Assembly (NCBI GenBank): GCA_028753945.1
Contig: JAPNXP010000002.1
Span: 10,292,001 to 10,356,000, forward strand
Direction of reading: 5' to 3'
DNA length: 64,000 bases
From: Hexactinellida sp. DTS-2022
Lineage: Eukaryota > Porifera > Hexactinellida
Shown piece after piece: positions 1 to 11,880 of this stretch. Positions within the stretch are counted from its first letter, which is position 1. Each line of letters starts with the position of its first letter. A program made the translations under genes and the position numbers. The notes under the pieces are model-generated. The model had not been told where the DNA came from. It saw only the letters and a list, made by a program, of their open reading frames with translations, and ran no database searches.

Positions 1-1042
1 GTACTCTTTTTCACCTTCCCTCATCCACTGTTCATATTGCTCGCGATAAGCAGCTTTAAATGGCTTATTCCATGATACATCTGGTGCTTGAATAAGGCCT
101 GTGCAGCCTCCAGGGATAACTGCCATGTCAGTTTGCTTCAGGGCTAACTCTTTTTTTGTACAATCCTGGATGTGGCACCTATAACTGTCCCATACATGTA
201 TTTTTCGCCCAAATGATAATCCTCCCCATACAGTTTGTAACCATTCATGAGTCAACTTTTCATTCATCCATCCATTTTGACTCATTACGCACACAATACC
301 GCCCAATCCATCAAGCACACGATCACGACGTTTGCCCTTGGAAACAAGAAACGGTGGTAATTTGATGCCATTAGCTTTAGCAGCAAGACACACTGTGAAG
401 CGGGACTTCTCGTGTCCGGTTGTCTTGATTGGGATAGATTTCATTCCCACGAAATCGACTGTGGTTTCGGCAGGATTGTCAAGCCAAACAGGAGTCTCAT
501 CCATGGCGCCGATTTGCGATAGTTCGTATCGTTGACGCAGAATAAGCGAGCGCACAAATATGATGAAATTCATCAACTATGGGATGACTGTTTCGGGAAC
601 CTTCTGTCCAACTGTAGTGCGACGTCTAAGGGTGATTTTGTGTCTAACGAAAAAGTTTCGCAACCAACCACCACTAGCAATGAATGAATCTTCGTCTCCA
701 GTGAAAAATTATTTAGCCTTTAACTGTACCATTTTGGCGTAACTCTTGGTCTCTGGCTTCTCAAATCCTCCATCCACGAATACAGACTTTCTTCTACCGT
801 CTCTAATAGGGGCGGACGACCACCACCATCTAGCTTGCAACGCTTTGCATTTTGGGCACCACAAACGTCTTTCAGCTTGTCCTGTTGCTTACACCACTCT
901 CGAATCCGTTTGCTGACAACACCATAAAATCGAGCTGTTTCTTCCTTACTGTTTCCAGCTTTAACAAAACGAACAGCTTTAATCTTGAATTCCAGTGAGT
1001 ACTATGAAGCTTTCGTTTACCAGTTGTCGGTTCTTGTGCCAT
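1..1042 (-). pseudogene. pogo-type transposase, C-terminus off the window edge
   Basis: Minus-strand reading gives a pogo/Tigger-type DDE transposase of the group close to POGK. The start is taken at the ATG at 1042-1040 (MAQEPTTGKRK). After about 20 residues the frame shifts; the following frame carries a helix-turn-helix region (FVKAGNSKEETARFYGV) and later the catalytic core. The three expected acidic residues are visible in AMDETPVW, VWDSYRCH and APDVSWNKP, with the family signature VIPGGCTGLIQ between the second and third. At least one frameshift near the N-terminus and in-frame stops make it a pseudogene. The catalytic core is otherwise well preserved, so the copy is not very old. The reading frame runs off position 1, so the C-terminal tail is missing from this view. 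Confidence 0.88.
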
Positions 1043-1140
1043 ATAAATCTTGCTTAGATTGGAGAATAATATTGTAAACAAAATAACTAATTGGATCAAT
1101 AAATTCTATAAATTATAATACAGCTGTATAGTATCTAGTA

Positions 1141-1240
1141 CAGGTAAACCTCCCAAAGCGGCACCCATCGGGAGAATGATTTTGCGCCGATTTTCGGAGG
1201 TAGCCGCTACTCGGAGGTGCCGCTTTGGGAGGTATACCTG
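1141..1240. mobile_element. 100-bp hairpin with pogo-type ends
   Basis: The outer ~25 bp on each side are inverted copies (CAGGTAAACCTCCCAAAGCG against its complement at 1216-1240) and TA precedes the left end. It lies 98 bp upstream of the pogo transposase start, so it is probably either that transposon's terminal repeat plus a fold-back copy or a MITE derived from it. Confidence 0.7.
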
Positions 1241-1598
1241 TTGTAGTATTTGTTATTTCTACATTTAATTAATTCTCAGAATGTGGGTGTTTTAAAACTG
1301 TCAGTATGTAGAATATTTGATTGAGAAGTGTTCCGAGGAATGCGATATTTGTATCTAGTAATAGTAGTTCCCATTTGTAGCTCATAAAATAATATCTGTG
1401 GTTTTAATTGGAATCAAATGACTAAATAAATATCCAGTCAATATCAGTTATTAGAACTTATTTCTACGTTCCTATTGCCGAACTTGTAGCCAGCATCTAT
1501 ATTCTCATTCCTCGTTTGTTTATCCTATATGATATCAAAATTCTAAATCAATGTTGAATCCTGACTGAATCAGTTTCGGACTTTTTTTGATATCATAT

Positions 1599-1633
1599 AT
1601 AACATCCCCGGCGCTTATTCAGGGATTTACGGT
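1599..1633 (+). repeat. Fragment of the GGCGCTTATTC MITE end
   Basis: Matches the right terminal repeat of the MITE at 5004-5320 (CCCGGCGCTTATTC followed by a TTTACGGTA end). Only the terminal piece is present. Confidence 0.6.
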
Positions 1634-1635
1634 AA

Positions 1636-1925
1636 TTATTCTTTTCTATAGATTTTCAAATAATTGCTCAAATTTTATCAATATTTGGCTCAGATTAATT
1701 ATTAACTCTATAACTTTGTATTACAGTTGAAAATCGTCAAGGCAGATCTGGTAGCTCTACTGATAAGGATCGTTTTTGAGGGATAGTTTTTTTAAATCTC
1801 CGACTTATACTTTTTGAGATGACCCCTACATAAACAAGGTCACTCCCCGGAAAATTCTTACGGAATGTATTTGAACAAAATGACGGTATTTAAACCTTTA
1901 GTGACGTCAAAAAGGTCTAATTAAA
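1636..1925 (+). repeat. Dispersed repeat R1, partial copy
   Basis: Shares long stretches with 40715-41335, and inverted with 18455-18665, 21622-22998 and 32231-32600. Landmarks are ACTTTGTATTA, CTCCGACTTATACTTTTTGAG, GGTCACTCCCCGG and GACGTCAAAAAGGTC. No coding potential seen; a non-autonomous DNA element is the best explanation. Confidence 0.75.
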
Positions 1926-1949
1926 AGCCTCATAAAGGGGCTAAATTTG

Positions 1950-2400
1950 ACACATTTCACACCTGTTGATATTAAAGAAACGCTTTGAGTTAAAATGATT
2001 ACAGTCATTCTAAAATACTGTAAAAACAAGACTTTATATACGTATATAATGCATTTGATTTCCCCAGGAATCACCGTTTTCAAAATGACCATATATGGTA
2101 ATTTAGATGTAACCAATTTTTATTACGAAGCGAATTTCCGACTCTTGATCTATGGACATTAGAGACTAGCTCTTCAATTCTATTCACATCACGATATTAT
2201 TTTTACTCAATGGAAAACCTTTTTGAGTATATTATAATTTGAATGACGTGTTCTGCATTCAAATGCCCATATATGGTGGTGCATAGTGGCAATATTTTAT
2301 TTGGTGACAAAAATCCAACTACGGAACCATAAGAGATAGACCTTAGCTCTAAATTGTTAAATATTCTAATTCAATTTCAAATGACATTATCTATTTTATG
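1950..2400 (-). repeat. Dispersed repeat R2, partial inverted copy
   Basis: Inverted relative to 8420-8760: both carry CCATATATGG motifs, a CATTTTGAAAACGGTGA stretch and a TAGAGCTAAG stretch in matching order. No coding potential seen. Confidence 0.55.
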
Positions 2401-3010
2401 CAGCTTTGGAAATCCTTTTCATCGCCCTTTCTAATTCTGGAATAAGGCACTTTGACACAACTCAAAAGTGTAGTTATGATAAGTGGCTCTTGGGAACAAT
2501 TTTTCATTAGAACACAAGCTAATGAAACTGTTTGAAATTTTAATAAAGTGTTGAGAACAAGTTAAACAATGAAAATGATTGATATAATTTCGATTACTTC
2601 TTTTCTGACCGTGATGTGGGCACTTTAGTGCCAAAATATGTCAAAAAACCATGAAAATCGGCGTTATCCAGATATATACTCCCAAATTAAAGTTCTGCGA
2701 AAATTTTGAGCGAAAGGTAAGCATGACGAGGTTGTATTGGATATTATAGCTTAGTTCTATGAACAAAAAACATCCAATTGGTGTAGTGTGAGTGTCTAAA
2801 GAAATTGGTTTTGATGTAATATATTGAATTACAACAAAATTGTTTAATTCAAAAAGATCTATACATTAGAAATAAGATAAATGTAATCTGATACTCATAT
2901 ATAATTTACATAGACCCGCCCTGTCCTATTAATTGTATAAATTATCAGGCTATTATAGTTACGGCTCTATAATACAAGGTTCCCGTTGACTTTGAGGTTA
3001 CTAGCGTTAA

Positions 3011-4757
3011 GGTCCAGGTATACTCTAGAGCACTTCTACCAAAAGTATTTACCCAATTTAACTCAATTTTTTACAGCGTATATACTTCTTCTTCAGGATG
3101 CCAAAAATACAATAATATTGGCATATATACTAAGAGAGGAAAAATATATTTTTTAATTTTACCACTATTGGGTAGAAGATCAATCAGCAAAGATTTACAA
3201 GACCAATAATATTATTGATTGAATGTGTTTAGCTGGATGTAATAAAACTAATGAATGCAGGAATTGTGAATATCTGGATTTTTCTGGATTTCAAATACTT
3301 TTATGTGATGTCGACTTTCAAATGAAGATTTTCCTGATCCAAAATCCAAAAAGCACATGAACTATCCATAATAGAATAAATCTCTGCACTCATTAGTTTT
3401 ATCTTCACGAGATGCATCCGAAACCGTTGAGCTTTTGATTCCACGACCAAAATTGACAAAATGACCTATTACACAAAACTGAAAATGTTAGTTTTGAGAT
3501 ATAGGCTTTTGAAATTTGAATATAAAATTTTAGGTAAAGTATAGAGGAGGTAAACTAGTAAATTCACGTTGTTCATTCAAATTCTAACTCACTATGTGTA
3601 TTGAAGTGAATTAGCCGCCGCCACAACCACTTGCACCTCCAAAGCCACTTCCGTTCTCCCTCCCATTTTGGTATTTATCTCTTCACCCAACACCAAGTTG
3701 ACGTGACCCCACAATTGTTAGGAGCACTATTGGGATCCCAATTTAATTCTCCACCCAATAACCACGGCCCTGCGCATTCAATAGTGTTCATTTCAATTTA
3801 AATTTGAAATTATTCCTCAATTATCCCTATATTCAACACAAAATTCTAAATTACACCTGTGCCGAGAGCATTTTCGTAGTAATTGCAATTATTTCCATAA
3901 AATTTCCAAATAGAACTACCAAAAGTCTAAAATTACACCTGTGCAGACAGTAATTCCCTTTGTATTTTGATTATTCGTATATGAATCCATATATTTACCT
4001 ACCAAACCAAAATTACACCTGTGCCGACATTAAAATGCTTTATATTTGCAATTATTCCAATATAAACCTATATTGAACTACCAAAAATCAAAAATTACAC
4101 CTGTGCCGACATCAATTTCCCTTATATTTGCAATTATTTCAATATAAATACTATATTGAACTACCTAAATCAAAAATTACACCTGTACCAAAAGCAATTA
4201 TATTTGTATTTGCAATTATTCCTGTATAAATCCTATATTGAACTACCTAAAATCAAAAATTACACCTGTACCAAAGCAATTTTATTTTATTTGCAATTAT
4301 TCTAATATCAATCCTATATTGAACTACCTAAAATCAAAAATTACACCTGTACCAAAAGCAATTATATTTGTATTTGCAATTATTCCTATATAAATCCTAT
4401 ATTGAACTACCTAAAATCAAAAATTACACCTGTACCAAAAGCAATTTTATTTGTATTTGCAATTATTCTAAAATAAATCCTATATTGAACTAACTAAAAT
4501 CAAAAATTACACCTGTGCCAACAGCAATTTCCCTTTAATATTTTATTTATTTTTAATTTTTTTATTTTTTTATTTTTTTATTTATCAGAGACGAGGTCAC
4601 GAAAATGTGTCAAACTTGAAAGATATATGGAGTTTTTCTTAGAAATTTCTTGGGAGTACACATGGATATCAATACAATCCAAAAATACAATAAAAACGAA
4701 AAAGACCTTTTTTGGCGTTTTTTCGAAATTTTCCATTTTTCTTAGTATACCTGGACC
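3011..4757 (+). mobile_element. TTAA-flanked non-autonomous element carrying a minisatellite
   Basis: The left end GGTCCAGGTATACT and right end AGTATACCTGGACC are perfect inverted copies, and both are bounded by TTAA (3007-3010 and 4758-4761), the target duplication typical of piggyBac-type elements. The interior has no open frame; much of it is an ~82-bp tandem array (3845-4530) followed by a T-rich run. Related copies lie at 37126-38468, 39231-39570 (inverted) and 52268-52581 (3' part only), which share the CTTCTTCAGGATGCC and CCAAAATACACATGAACTAT-type internal landmarks. Confidence 0.85.
3845..4530 (+). repeat. Minisatellite, ~82-bp unit, nine copies
   Basis: AAATTACACCTGT recurs nine times at about 82-bp spacing, each followed by a GCCGACAGCAATTTCC-like stretch, TTTGCAATTATT and CTATATTGAACTACC. 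Early units carry GTGCCGACA and later ones GTACCAAAAGC, so the array grew by local duplication of variants. It lies wholly inside the TTAA element. Confidence 0.93.
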
Positions 4758-5003
4758 TTAAAATGTCCGAATCCAATTTTTCTTTCGGAATTGGAAAGAT
4801 AGTCTGTCAAAGTATAATTGGATTGCTTAACTTAAAAATTGGGGTCGATTGAATGGATATAGATATGCGGTTTCCAGTGAATGAATGGAGAGGATAGGGC
4901 GTCTGTGTTGGGAAAAGGAGGAGGCCCCCAAAAGTGATTGGCTAATACAATCAAAACTGATTGAAAAATTAGTTTACCACTTATTTATGTTAGAATATAG
5001 GTA

Positions 5004-5320
5004 CAGTATTTCCCCGAATAAGCGCCCCGGCGCTTATTGTTTTCGTGGGCCAAAATTATCCTGAAATTTTTGTGAAAAATCCAGAGAATAATAATTATGT
5101 GGGTTCTAATGGTTTCTATCAACAGTATACCGCCTGAAGTTACCAAAATCTATGGAATTACATTATAGTGATCAACTGATGTATATAAATTTTATCATAC
5201 CAATGTCATTTTTATCGACCCGGCGCTTATTCAAGCCCCCGGCGCTTATTCAAGCCCCCGGCGCTTATTCAAGCCCCCGGCGCTTATTCAAGCCCCCGGC
5301 GCTTATTCGAGGAAATACGG
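5004..5320. mobile_element. MITE with TA duplication, end motif amplified five times
   Basis: Ends CAGTATTTCCCCGAATAAGC and the complement of GCTTATTCGAGGAAATACGG are inverted copies flanked by TA on both sides, as for mariner/pogo-type MITEs. Positions 5218-5306 hold five head-to-tail copies of a 20-bp unit (CGGCGCTTATTCAAGCCCCC) that is itself the inner part of the right terminal repeat. Confidence 0.82.
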
Positions 5321-5552
5321 TATATCTATTTCCAGACATTCTAATAGTTTAAACTCAATTTCTCATTTGCAGTATAGTGAGGACTTAAAGTATAATAAGG
5401 AAATAATAATTGACTAAATAATCTTGTGAATTTTTGCCTATTATACCTACTTCTACACTGTGAATTAGTTATGGGATATTGATGTTATTAGTTGGTTAAT
5501 ATTAACTCTAAATATGACGAAATATTTCATAAAATCACTAAAACGGACAAAG

Positions 5553-5898
5553 TGAGTTTGCGCCAACATTCGCGGCAGAAGTTTAAATACTAGATATCAA
5601 GTTAAATGCTATTCTCTCGTATAGTTTATGAGTAGATCTGTGATTTGTTGGATTGTAAAAGCTTTTCGATGCATTCTTCACATTTTATGACCTAATTGGC
5701 ACGAAATTCCATGAAAATCAAAGAAAAGAGGGGGTTTTTGTTCGATTTTTTTTCTAAACTTCAAAAGAATTTTTTTCTAAATTTGATAGAGCTTATGCAA
5801 CCCGACAAATCACTGATCTATTCATGAACTATACTATAGAAAAAGATTCAACCTGAAATCTTGTAAATATACTTCTGGGGAAATGTTGGCGCAAACCC
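5553..5898. mobile_element. MITE with GTTTGCGCCAACATT terminal repeats
   Basis: Inverted ends GAGTTTGCGCCAACATT and the complement of AATGTTGGCGCAAAC at 5882-5897; similarity continues inward for about 50 bp. A lone end of the same family lies at 19430-19490. Confidence 0.75.
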
Positions 5899-6029
5899 AT
5901 AAGGGCATAGGAATTTAACATTAGCGAAATTTAAAAATTCAAAAATCAAAAAAGTATATAAAAAATCGAAATTTTCGAGACGATGTTATCATTCACTATG
6001 CATAGGTGTTCTACAGTAAAACAATGGAT

Positions 6030-7242
6030 AAGCTGAGACCATAATTTTTTGCTGATATTGATGAGCCTTAACCCAGTTAATAAAATCATGTTGGTCAATA
6101 AAACATTGTCTCGCTATGTTACCGGTTGATGTCGTTCTCCGTCGCTACTTGGCTAATCGATACGGAAACCTGTTTTCTCATCTAAGAACGAGCGGGTAAA
6201 TTTCATTGGACTTTCTATCTTCTTGTTAGTGGGAGACCATTTATTGGTTCCAGACTGTAGATGATAAATGACTAACATGAACCAACGAAGACGCAAGTAT
6301 AACTATGCAAAGGCGAAGCTGATAGAATATAAATATCAGATATTGGTTCATGAGTCAGTCCGAATCTTTGTTGAGACGGAAGGGATAAGAATTCTTCTCT
6401 ATTGCACAGAATCGAAAATTTCTTTAGAACTTGAGATTGTTCTGTCTATCGGGAATCCGCACTTAACGAGGTCTAAATCATTTAGTTCCTTAGAGGTAGC
6501 TGTACACAATTGACAGCTTGCACCACCAGCACCACTTAATACTCCGACATTTTAAGAATAATTTCTACGATAAGAAAATAATCGACCGATTGATATCTTC
6601 TCTTCATCCGGAACTTCGTATTGTTTTATAAATTCTTCAGTAGCAGATCTTATCGATGAGTGAGTATTTAAGGAATTCAGCTGCTACTTTACTTGTAAAA
6701 CCTCGAGCTTCTACCCTCTCAGCGAAAAGTTTACCAGCTTCGTAAGAGCTTTTGGGATGTTTTATAATATTTCTACAAAATCTTTCATCATGATTTTCCA
6801 TATAACTCCCACATTTACTACACATCACCTTACAAGGTGACTGTTCCAAAGGTCTTCCGGGTCGTGGACCAAAGGTATTCAATTTGACCATGAAGTTGTT
6901 GAGGGATGATCCATTGATTTGGCAAACATGACAACGATTATCTACCTTACAGCCCACTTTACTGCGAATGGAATATTGTTGATCTTCAAAAGTAGGTAAG
7001 ATCTCAAGTGTTTGACGATCGTTCTCAAATTTACACAAAGCAAGTTTGCCTGTGTCTAGATTCGCAAGCCTAGTACGACAACCGCAACAAAGTACTTTGG
7101 GCTTTGTCATATCTGAAAGTTCAAACTTGAAATTTATCTGGTAGTACTTTTCAGCTCTTTCAACGACCAGTTGAGTAAGGGGTTTTCTAATGGATTCCTT
7201 CGGTAAACTTTGGAAGAAATTCTGTTGAAACAAAAGCGACAA
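6030..7242 (-). pseudogene. RAG1-like/Transib-superfamily transposase relic A
   Basis: The 5' segment (7242-6637) is a 201-residue open frame rich in Cys/His pairs (CCGC, CHVC, CSKCG, and a later HDERFC), ending GFTSKVAAEFLKYSLIDKIC. Downstream, 6562-6420 reads SGAGGASCQLC, the RAG1/Transib zinc-binding Cys pair, then a stop and frame change, THEPISDIYILSASPLHSY at 6370-6300 (the SPLH block of the superfamily), and RRTTSTGNIARQCF near 6150-6105, equivalent to the TNDGNTARRFF block of Transib. The first catalytic Asp block seen in relic B is absent, so a central deletion lies near 6600. Stops and shifts rule out function. Assignment of the Cys-rich N-terminal frame to the same gene is by position only. 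Confidence 0.8.
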
Positions 7243-7259
7243 ACACGATACAGGTTGTC

Positions 7260-8380
7260 AATATGATGACTATCATAAAGATCTGTCATTTCATTAGGAA
7301 TTGCCATAGATATAAATGATCAAAATTGGAAATAAAGTAAGTCTGAAAATCAGTGTTATATAATCTCAAGTATTGGTTAATCTATTTATTATATAAATTA
7401 TATCTCTACATCTGACTTATAAGTATTCAAAGTGTATATATTAAGAGAAAACTATAGTATTTGTGGAATTAGCATGTAATTGATGAATCTTTCTAAATCA
7501 GAATTGCTTCATCCGAGTATTCAGAATCAGTCAGTTCTATTCATTCTTCATTATGCTACCTGATTTCTTTTCAAAACAGGCATTTGTATCATATTTTTCA
7601 TCACCCGTATTGATTGTAAATGTTTTCTGGCTTCGTTAAAGAGTAAGAAAAAGTGGCTATAGAAATTACAGAATATTTTCCGTCCGAAATATAAGATTAT
7701 CACATTTGATTCCTATCTAAACTTATTTAAAAATAACCTATTATTGTACTAATTATGTGTTTCTATTAAAATATTAACGGTGTCCGGGGATAGGAATTTT
7801 TGATTAATGAAAGGATTATCCAAATGAGCATTTATTTCCTTAGTGAAGTATCACTGAGGGCTGGGGTGAGCATAACTTAGAAGTCAGTAATAGACTTCTA
7901 GAACAAATTTTTGTGGCTAAGTATGGATACTTTCAATATTAGAATAAGAGCGTCTATCCTATATAGCATAGTTTAAATGCATTAGTAAACTGATTCATAC
8001 TTATATAGAATGTTCTAATTCAATACTTAACTTCTAATAGGTCTATTATTACCGCCCCATTGACTGAGGTAGCGATTAATTACTTTCATGAGGCAATAAT
8101 TCATTTTGAAGGCTCCGGAGTCCTAAAAAGTAAGTATTATCAACGAAATTTCATTGTAAGCGCATTATCTCCCTGAAATATTGCTGATTTCGGCGAAAAA
8201 AAAAATTCTGGTAAAAGGAAAGTATCATTCATTGCGTATAAAATTTTTTGAGTCTTAATCTATTGTATCTTTCTCAAAAAAGTCTGGCATTTAGTCCGGC
8301 ATCTGGTCAATCCAAATATTCCTGGAAAAATGGTAAAGAGGGGTTGCAATCTTGTGGAAAATTGTTTTCTCCCTTATTAA
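7260..8380. other. No recognised gene
   Basis: AT-rich sequence with only short chance frames. I see no terminal repeats or coding signal that I can support. Confidence 0.5.
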
Positions 8381-8419
8381 ACTTTACCTTCAAACTTGCA
8401 ATAGATTATTGATATTTCT

Positions 8420-9120
8420 GGGGAGTTAGAGCTAAGCTCTGGCAAATTAATTAATTTGAGGGTTTATGGGCACAGTGCTGAGAGGACACCACCATATATG
8501 GGTATGTGAATTTATAGGAATGTAACTAATTGGAAAATGGTCTCATTTGTTATTCCAATGAGTTTGTATTGGGATATTGATGTGATTAGAATTTTAGTAC
8601 TAAGTTCTAGAGTTTATACTTTAGGAGAGAATAAATTTGCTGTGTCATCAAAAATGGGCACATTATAGGCCCATATATGGACCATTTTGAAAACGGTGAG
8701 AGTTAGGGTCACGAACTGTATTATTGACGGATAGGAAGTCGGGTAATGCGAGTATTTTGAGACGTATATTTTGTTTGTAGCACCTCGGGTGTCTGAGAAA
8801 GAAAATTGAGCAGAAAACGTACCCTTGTTTGAGATTATAGGCCATAAAGGTTCAGATTTTCACTTTTTAATTTTTTCTTTTGATCAATTGTTCATTATTT
8901 TAGTCAGTGATTGTTTGGATAGAATATTGAAAACATCAATCATACCAATGTTAAGGAATACAGTATTGAGAATCGTTAAAAGTGGTGAAACTGATGTTTT
9001 GCTGTAGAAAATTGGTCATAACCATTAAAATATGATTGGTAGAGACTCAAAACAAAGTACAAACGTTATATTTGGTCGTTATGCTGTACTTTTGCAAAAA
9101 AAAATATCGTGTTTTGCTGT
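8420..9120 (+). repeat. Dispersed repeat R2
   Basis: Shares GTAGCACCTCGGGTGTCTGAG, AAAACGTACCC, GAGATTATAGGCCATAAA and, farther on, a TAAAAGTGGTGAAAC stretch with 41350-42290; that copy is split by a TTAA element, which makes this one the empty-site reference. Its left part is inverted at 1950-2400. Confidence 0.75.
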
Positions 9121-9729
9121 ATATTATATTTTAATTCCCTATTATTTCTATGCGTGGACACCGTTAAGTTTTAATTAAGTAGAGTTTTAAATATAGTGTG
9201 ATAATAGCCCAGATAATTAGCTAATAAAGATACATTTGTGTCTCAGAGAAATAGAGATAATAGTTGACTGACAAATCATAAACTTGGCTAGGAATTTAGA
9301 AAATACATAAATATATACCATATATGATAGTTATTAATAATTCTTGAATAAATATGTAGATATAATATATATTAAATGAAAAATAAACAAATTTTTTTGT
9401 CCCAAAAATAATGACGTCACTAATAAAATCAAAATATATAAAAAAATTGACGTCACCAGAGTGAGATAAACTTGGATTCCTATTCTATGGACATCAAGGA
9501 ACGTGGTTTATAAGGTGGTTTGCGTTGGTAATTTTTCTTAATATTTCGTAAATATATTACACCCGTGTTGGGGCTTGGCACCATGCCTGATTATAACCAT
9601 ATGGTGAATTGGGAAATTAGTAGGCTAGGAAAACTAGTCAAATCAGATATACATTGGAAATTGGGCGTTTAAGTTGCTATAATTATAATCAGTAATTTAA
9701 ATTAATTTAGAAAGGGATACTTATTGCAG

Positions 9730-10160
9730 ATAGAACATAACATATAGTGAGACGTTCAAAACAGGTTATCACTCAGGAATTGTTATATACCAGCGTCTCA
9801 AAAGAATATATAATAGCACATCTATGTCTCTGGTTTATCTTTACAATCGTCTCAAAATTGTTAGAATCTGAAAATCATAAAAAAAGTAAAAAAGCCAAAA
9901 AATAGTTTTATAGTAGTGTCTCAAATATCACTGTATAAATTATAATAGCACATCCATGGTTTGGTAATACAATGTCTCAAAATCTCACGCGAATCAAAAT
10001 TATATTATTCTTAAATTCATATTAAAAACTAAATAAGCGAAAAATTTCCTTTTATAGCGTCTCAAAATATCACTGTATAATTTGTAAAATCACATCCATG
10101 GTGTATTTAGTGTATCACATAGGCGTCTCAAAATCTCACGCGTCTGAAAATATCATGCAA
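9730..10160. repeat. Irregular tandem repeat with CGTCTCAAAAT core
   Basis: The core (G)CGTCTCAAAAT recurs six or seven times. Two longer blocks (from 9912 and 10057) align over TCACTGTATAA and CACATCCATGGT, giving a period near 145 bp. No coding frame crosses it. Confidence 0.7.
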
Positions 10161-10660
10161 CAGGCCTAAAAGATTAGAATTTTATAATGTTAAATTTAGT
10201 GACTACGTCATCATGCGATAATGAGTAAGCATATTGGTGATCTGGTGTGACCAACTAGTCCGCATCATTAATGTACATGTTCTATAAAAATTTCAGATTT
10301 TTCTCTTAAAGGGCGCTAATTATGTGCGATTAAGTGAATTTTTAGGATTCTCGAAATGTGACAATGACGTCGTAATTTGTCGAGATGTGGGAAATTTTGA
10401 GTTAAACCTCAACTTGTTGGCGAGTGCCAAAAGTTGCCCCTATCTTCCAACAATCCCATTTTGAAACTGTCCACTTTCTTCAATCAACTCATAACTTACA
10501 AACAAATATATACACATACCCACCCAGGCTTGTGTTTTAATAGTATTTATTGTGCTATACAATTTCGCACTAGTGGGAGGTCTGTTATAGCAACTTTAGT
10601 GCGATCTAACAATGCGATCTAACAAAACTTTTAGGCCGGACCTATTTTAACAAGCTAGGA
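10160..10660. other. No recognised gene
   Basis: AT-rich DNA with a short direct repeat of GCGATCTAACAA near 10600-10625, just downstream of the Ginger relic; this may be an element end but I found no partner. Confidence 0.4.
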
Positions 10661-10664
10661 CCAT

Positions 10665-11880
10665 TTATGGCTGGCCAAATTTCTTCGTGACATGCCCACC
10701 AGATGTCTCATTTTCACACACAGCACAATTCATGTTCTTAATTGAATGTATTGGCGAATTTATGGGCTCTGTGTATGTTTCGTTAGTTTTTTCTACATCA
10801 GGATTGTTATTATGATTGATCGGTGGGAATTTAGAATTATGGTTGTAAGTTTCATCAGAAGTGATGGAATCATTATCTGAGCAAATATGCAAATTCGAGG
10901 GAGGAGGTAGAGATATCTCATCAATGTAAGGATCGTGTACTTGTGGATGTAATAAATTCTTAAAATGTATTTCCTCACACTCCGAATAGTGTAGTGCTAC
11001 TGGAGTAGGGTATTGTGGACATGTAATCTCAACACTAGCTCTTGCTAAGTCTTCTTCAGACGCAATAGTATGCGCTGCTTCATCTGGAATTCCTAGTTCG
11101 GATAACCCTATTGGAGGTTTTAAGTTGAAGAGAGCCCGAAAGGGAGTCATCCCAAGAGTGGAGTGATAACTGGTATTTTTCTGTACTGCACTAACTTAGC
11201 ATAGTGACTCCATGAATTAATATTATTTTCGAACAACATTGAAGTGAAATGTCCCTTTAAATCTTGATTAGTACGTTCCACTGAGCCCTGGATTCACGGT
11301 GTCGGGGCTTGCCAATAATTATTCCTGTGGTTCTCCACCTTTCATTAAGGAGACTGATAAGAAGCTCATTTTTGAACTCCCTACCGTTATCACACTGAAG
11401 AATGAGTGGTGCTCCGAAATCCAAGAAGATATCCATCAACGTACAGGCTACTTCTTCTGCTGACTTGGTTTTGAGAAGACACAATCTAACAAACTTCGTG
11501 AAGTGATCCTGATAAACTAGAAGCCATTTATAAGGTAAGGTATTTTCAGGAAATGTAGTCGAGAAATCTATTAGATCCACTTGATTACGAGAAAGGTAGA
11601 CCGAAGAAGAAATTGGTTTAATTACGAGATATTTTAGAGGTTTTTTACACTTTTTTAGTTGACAGAGTTCGTAATGATATATGAACATTTGGCATATCTT
11701 TTCCGTTATACCATGAAATTCCTGTGAGATACGTTTGTATAGCCCAGTACGGCCGCAATGATCGAGTTCGATATTTAAACGTTCAATGGTTTCGTATATA
11801 TCCTCGATTGGCAAGACTCTTCTGTTTACTTGATTGCACTTCCCTCTTAAAAATAATATTTTAGAAGTCTGATAGCTCAC
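10665..11880 (-). pseudogene. Ginger/KRBA2-like integrase-type transposase
   Basis: Reads as the integrase-derived domain shared by KRBA2, SCAND3 and Ginger DNA transposons. From 11880 downwards: a region matching the integrase zinc finger but degenerate (DHCGRTGLYKR, then CQLKKCKKPL), the block VIKPISSSVYLSRNQVDLID with the first catalytic Asp, YQDHFTKFVRL, then CDNGREFKNE with the second. Near 11300-11280 (GKPRHRESRAQW) the frame slips, so the catalytic Glu helix is read in another frame. The C-terminal part (11150-10665) starts MTPFRALFNLKPPIGLS, the usual element-internal TPYEAVFG-like block, followed by an acidic Ser/Thr-rich tail. No reverse transcriptase is nearby, which argues against an LTR retrotransposon. 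Confidence 0.85.

Noticed and set aside
3845-4530. CRISPR array
   Set aside because: Repeats are ~82 bp, diverged throughout and head-to-tail without unique spacers, in eukaryotic DNA.
5152-5352. Small proline-rich protein
   Set aside because: The frame arises from the 20-bp tandem repeat of a MITE terminus.
6268-6513. Plus-strand 81-codon protein
   Set aside because: It is the antisense of the RAG1-like relic, which has recognisable motifs on the minus strand.
9410-9460. CRE-type enhancer from TGACGTCAC words
   Set aside because: GACGTCA recurs in dispersed repeats throughout the window with no nearby gene; most likely repeat-borne.
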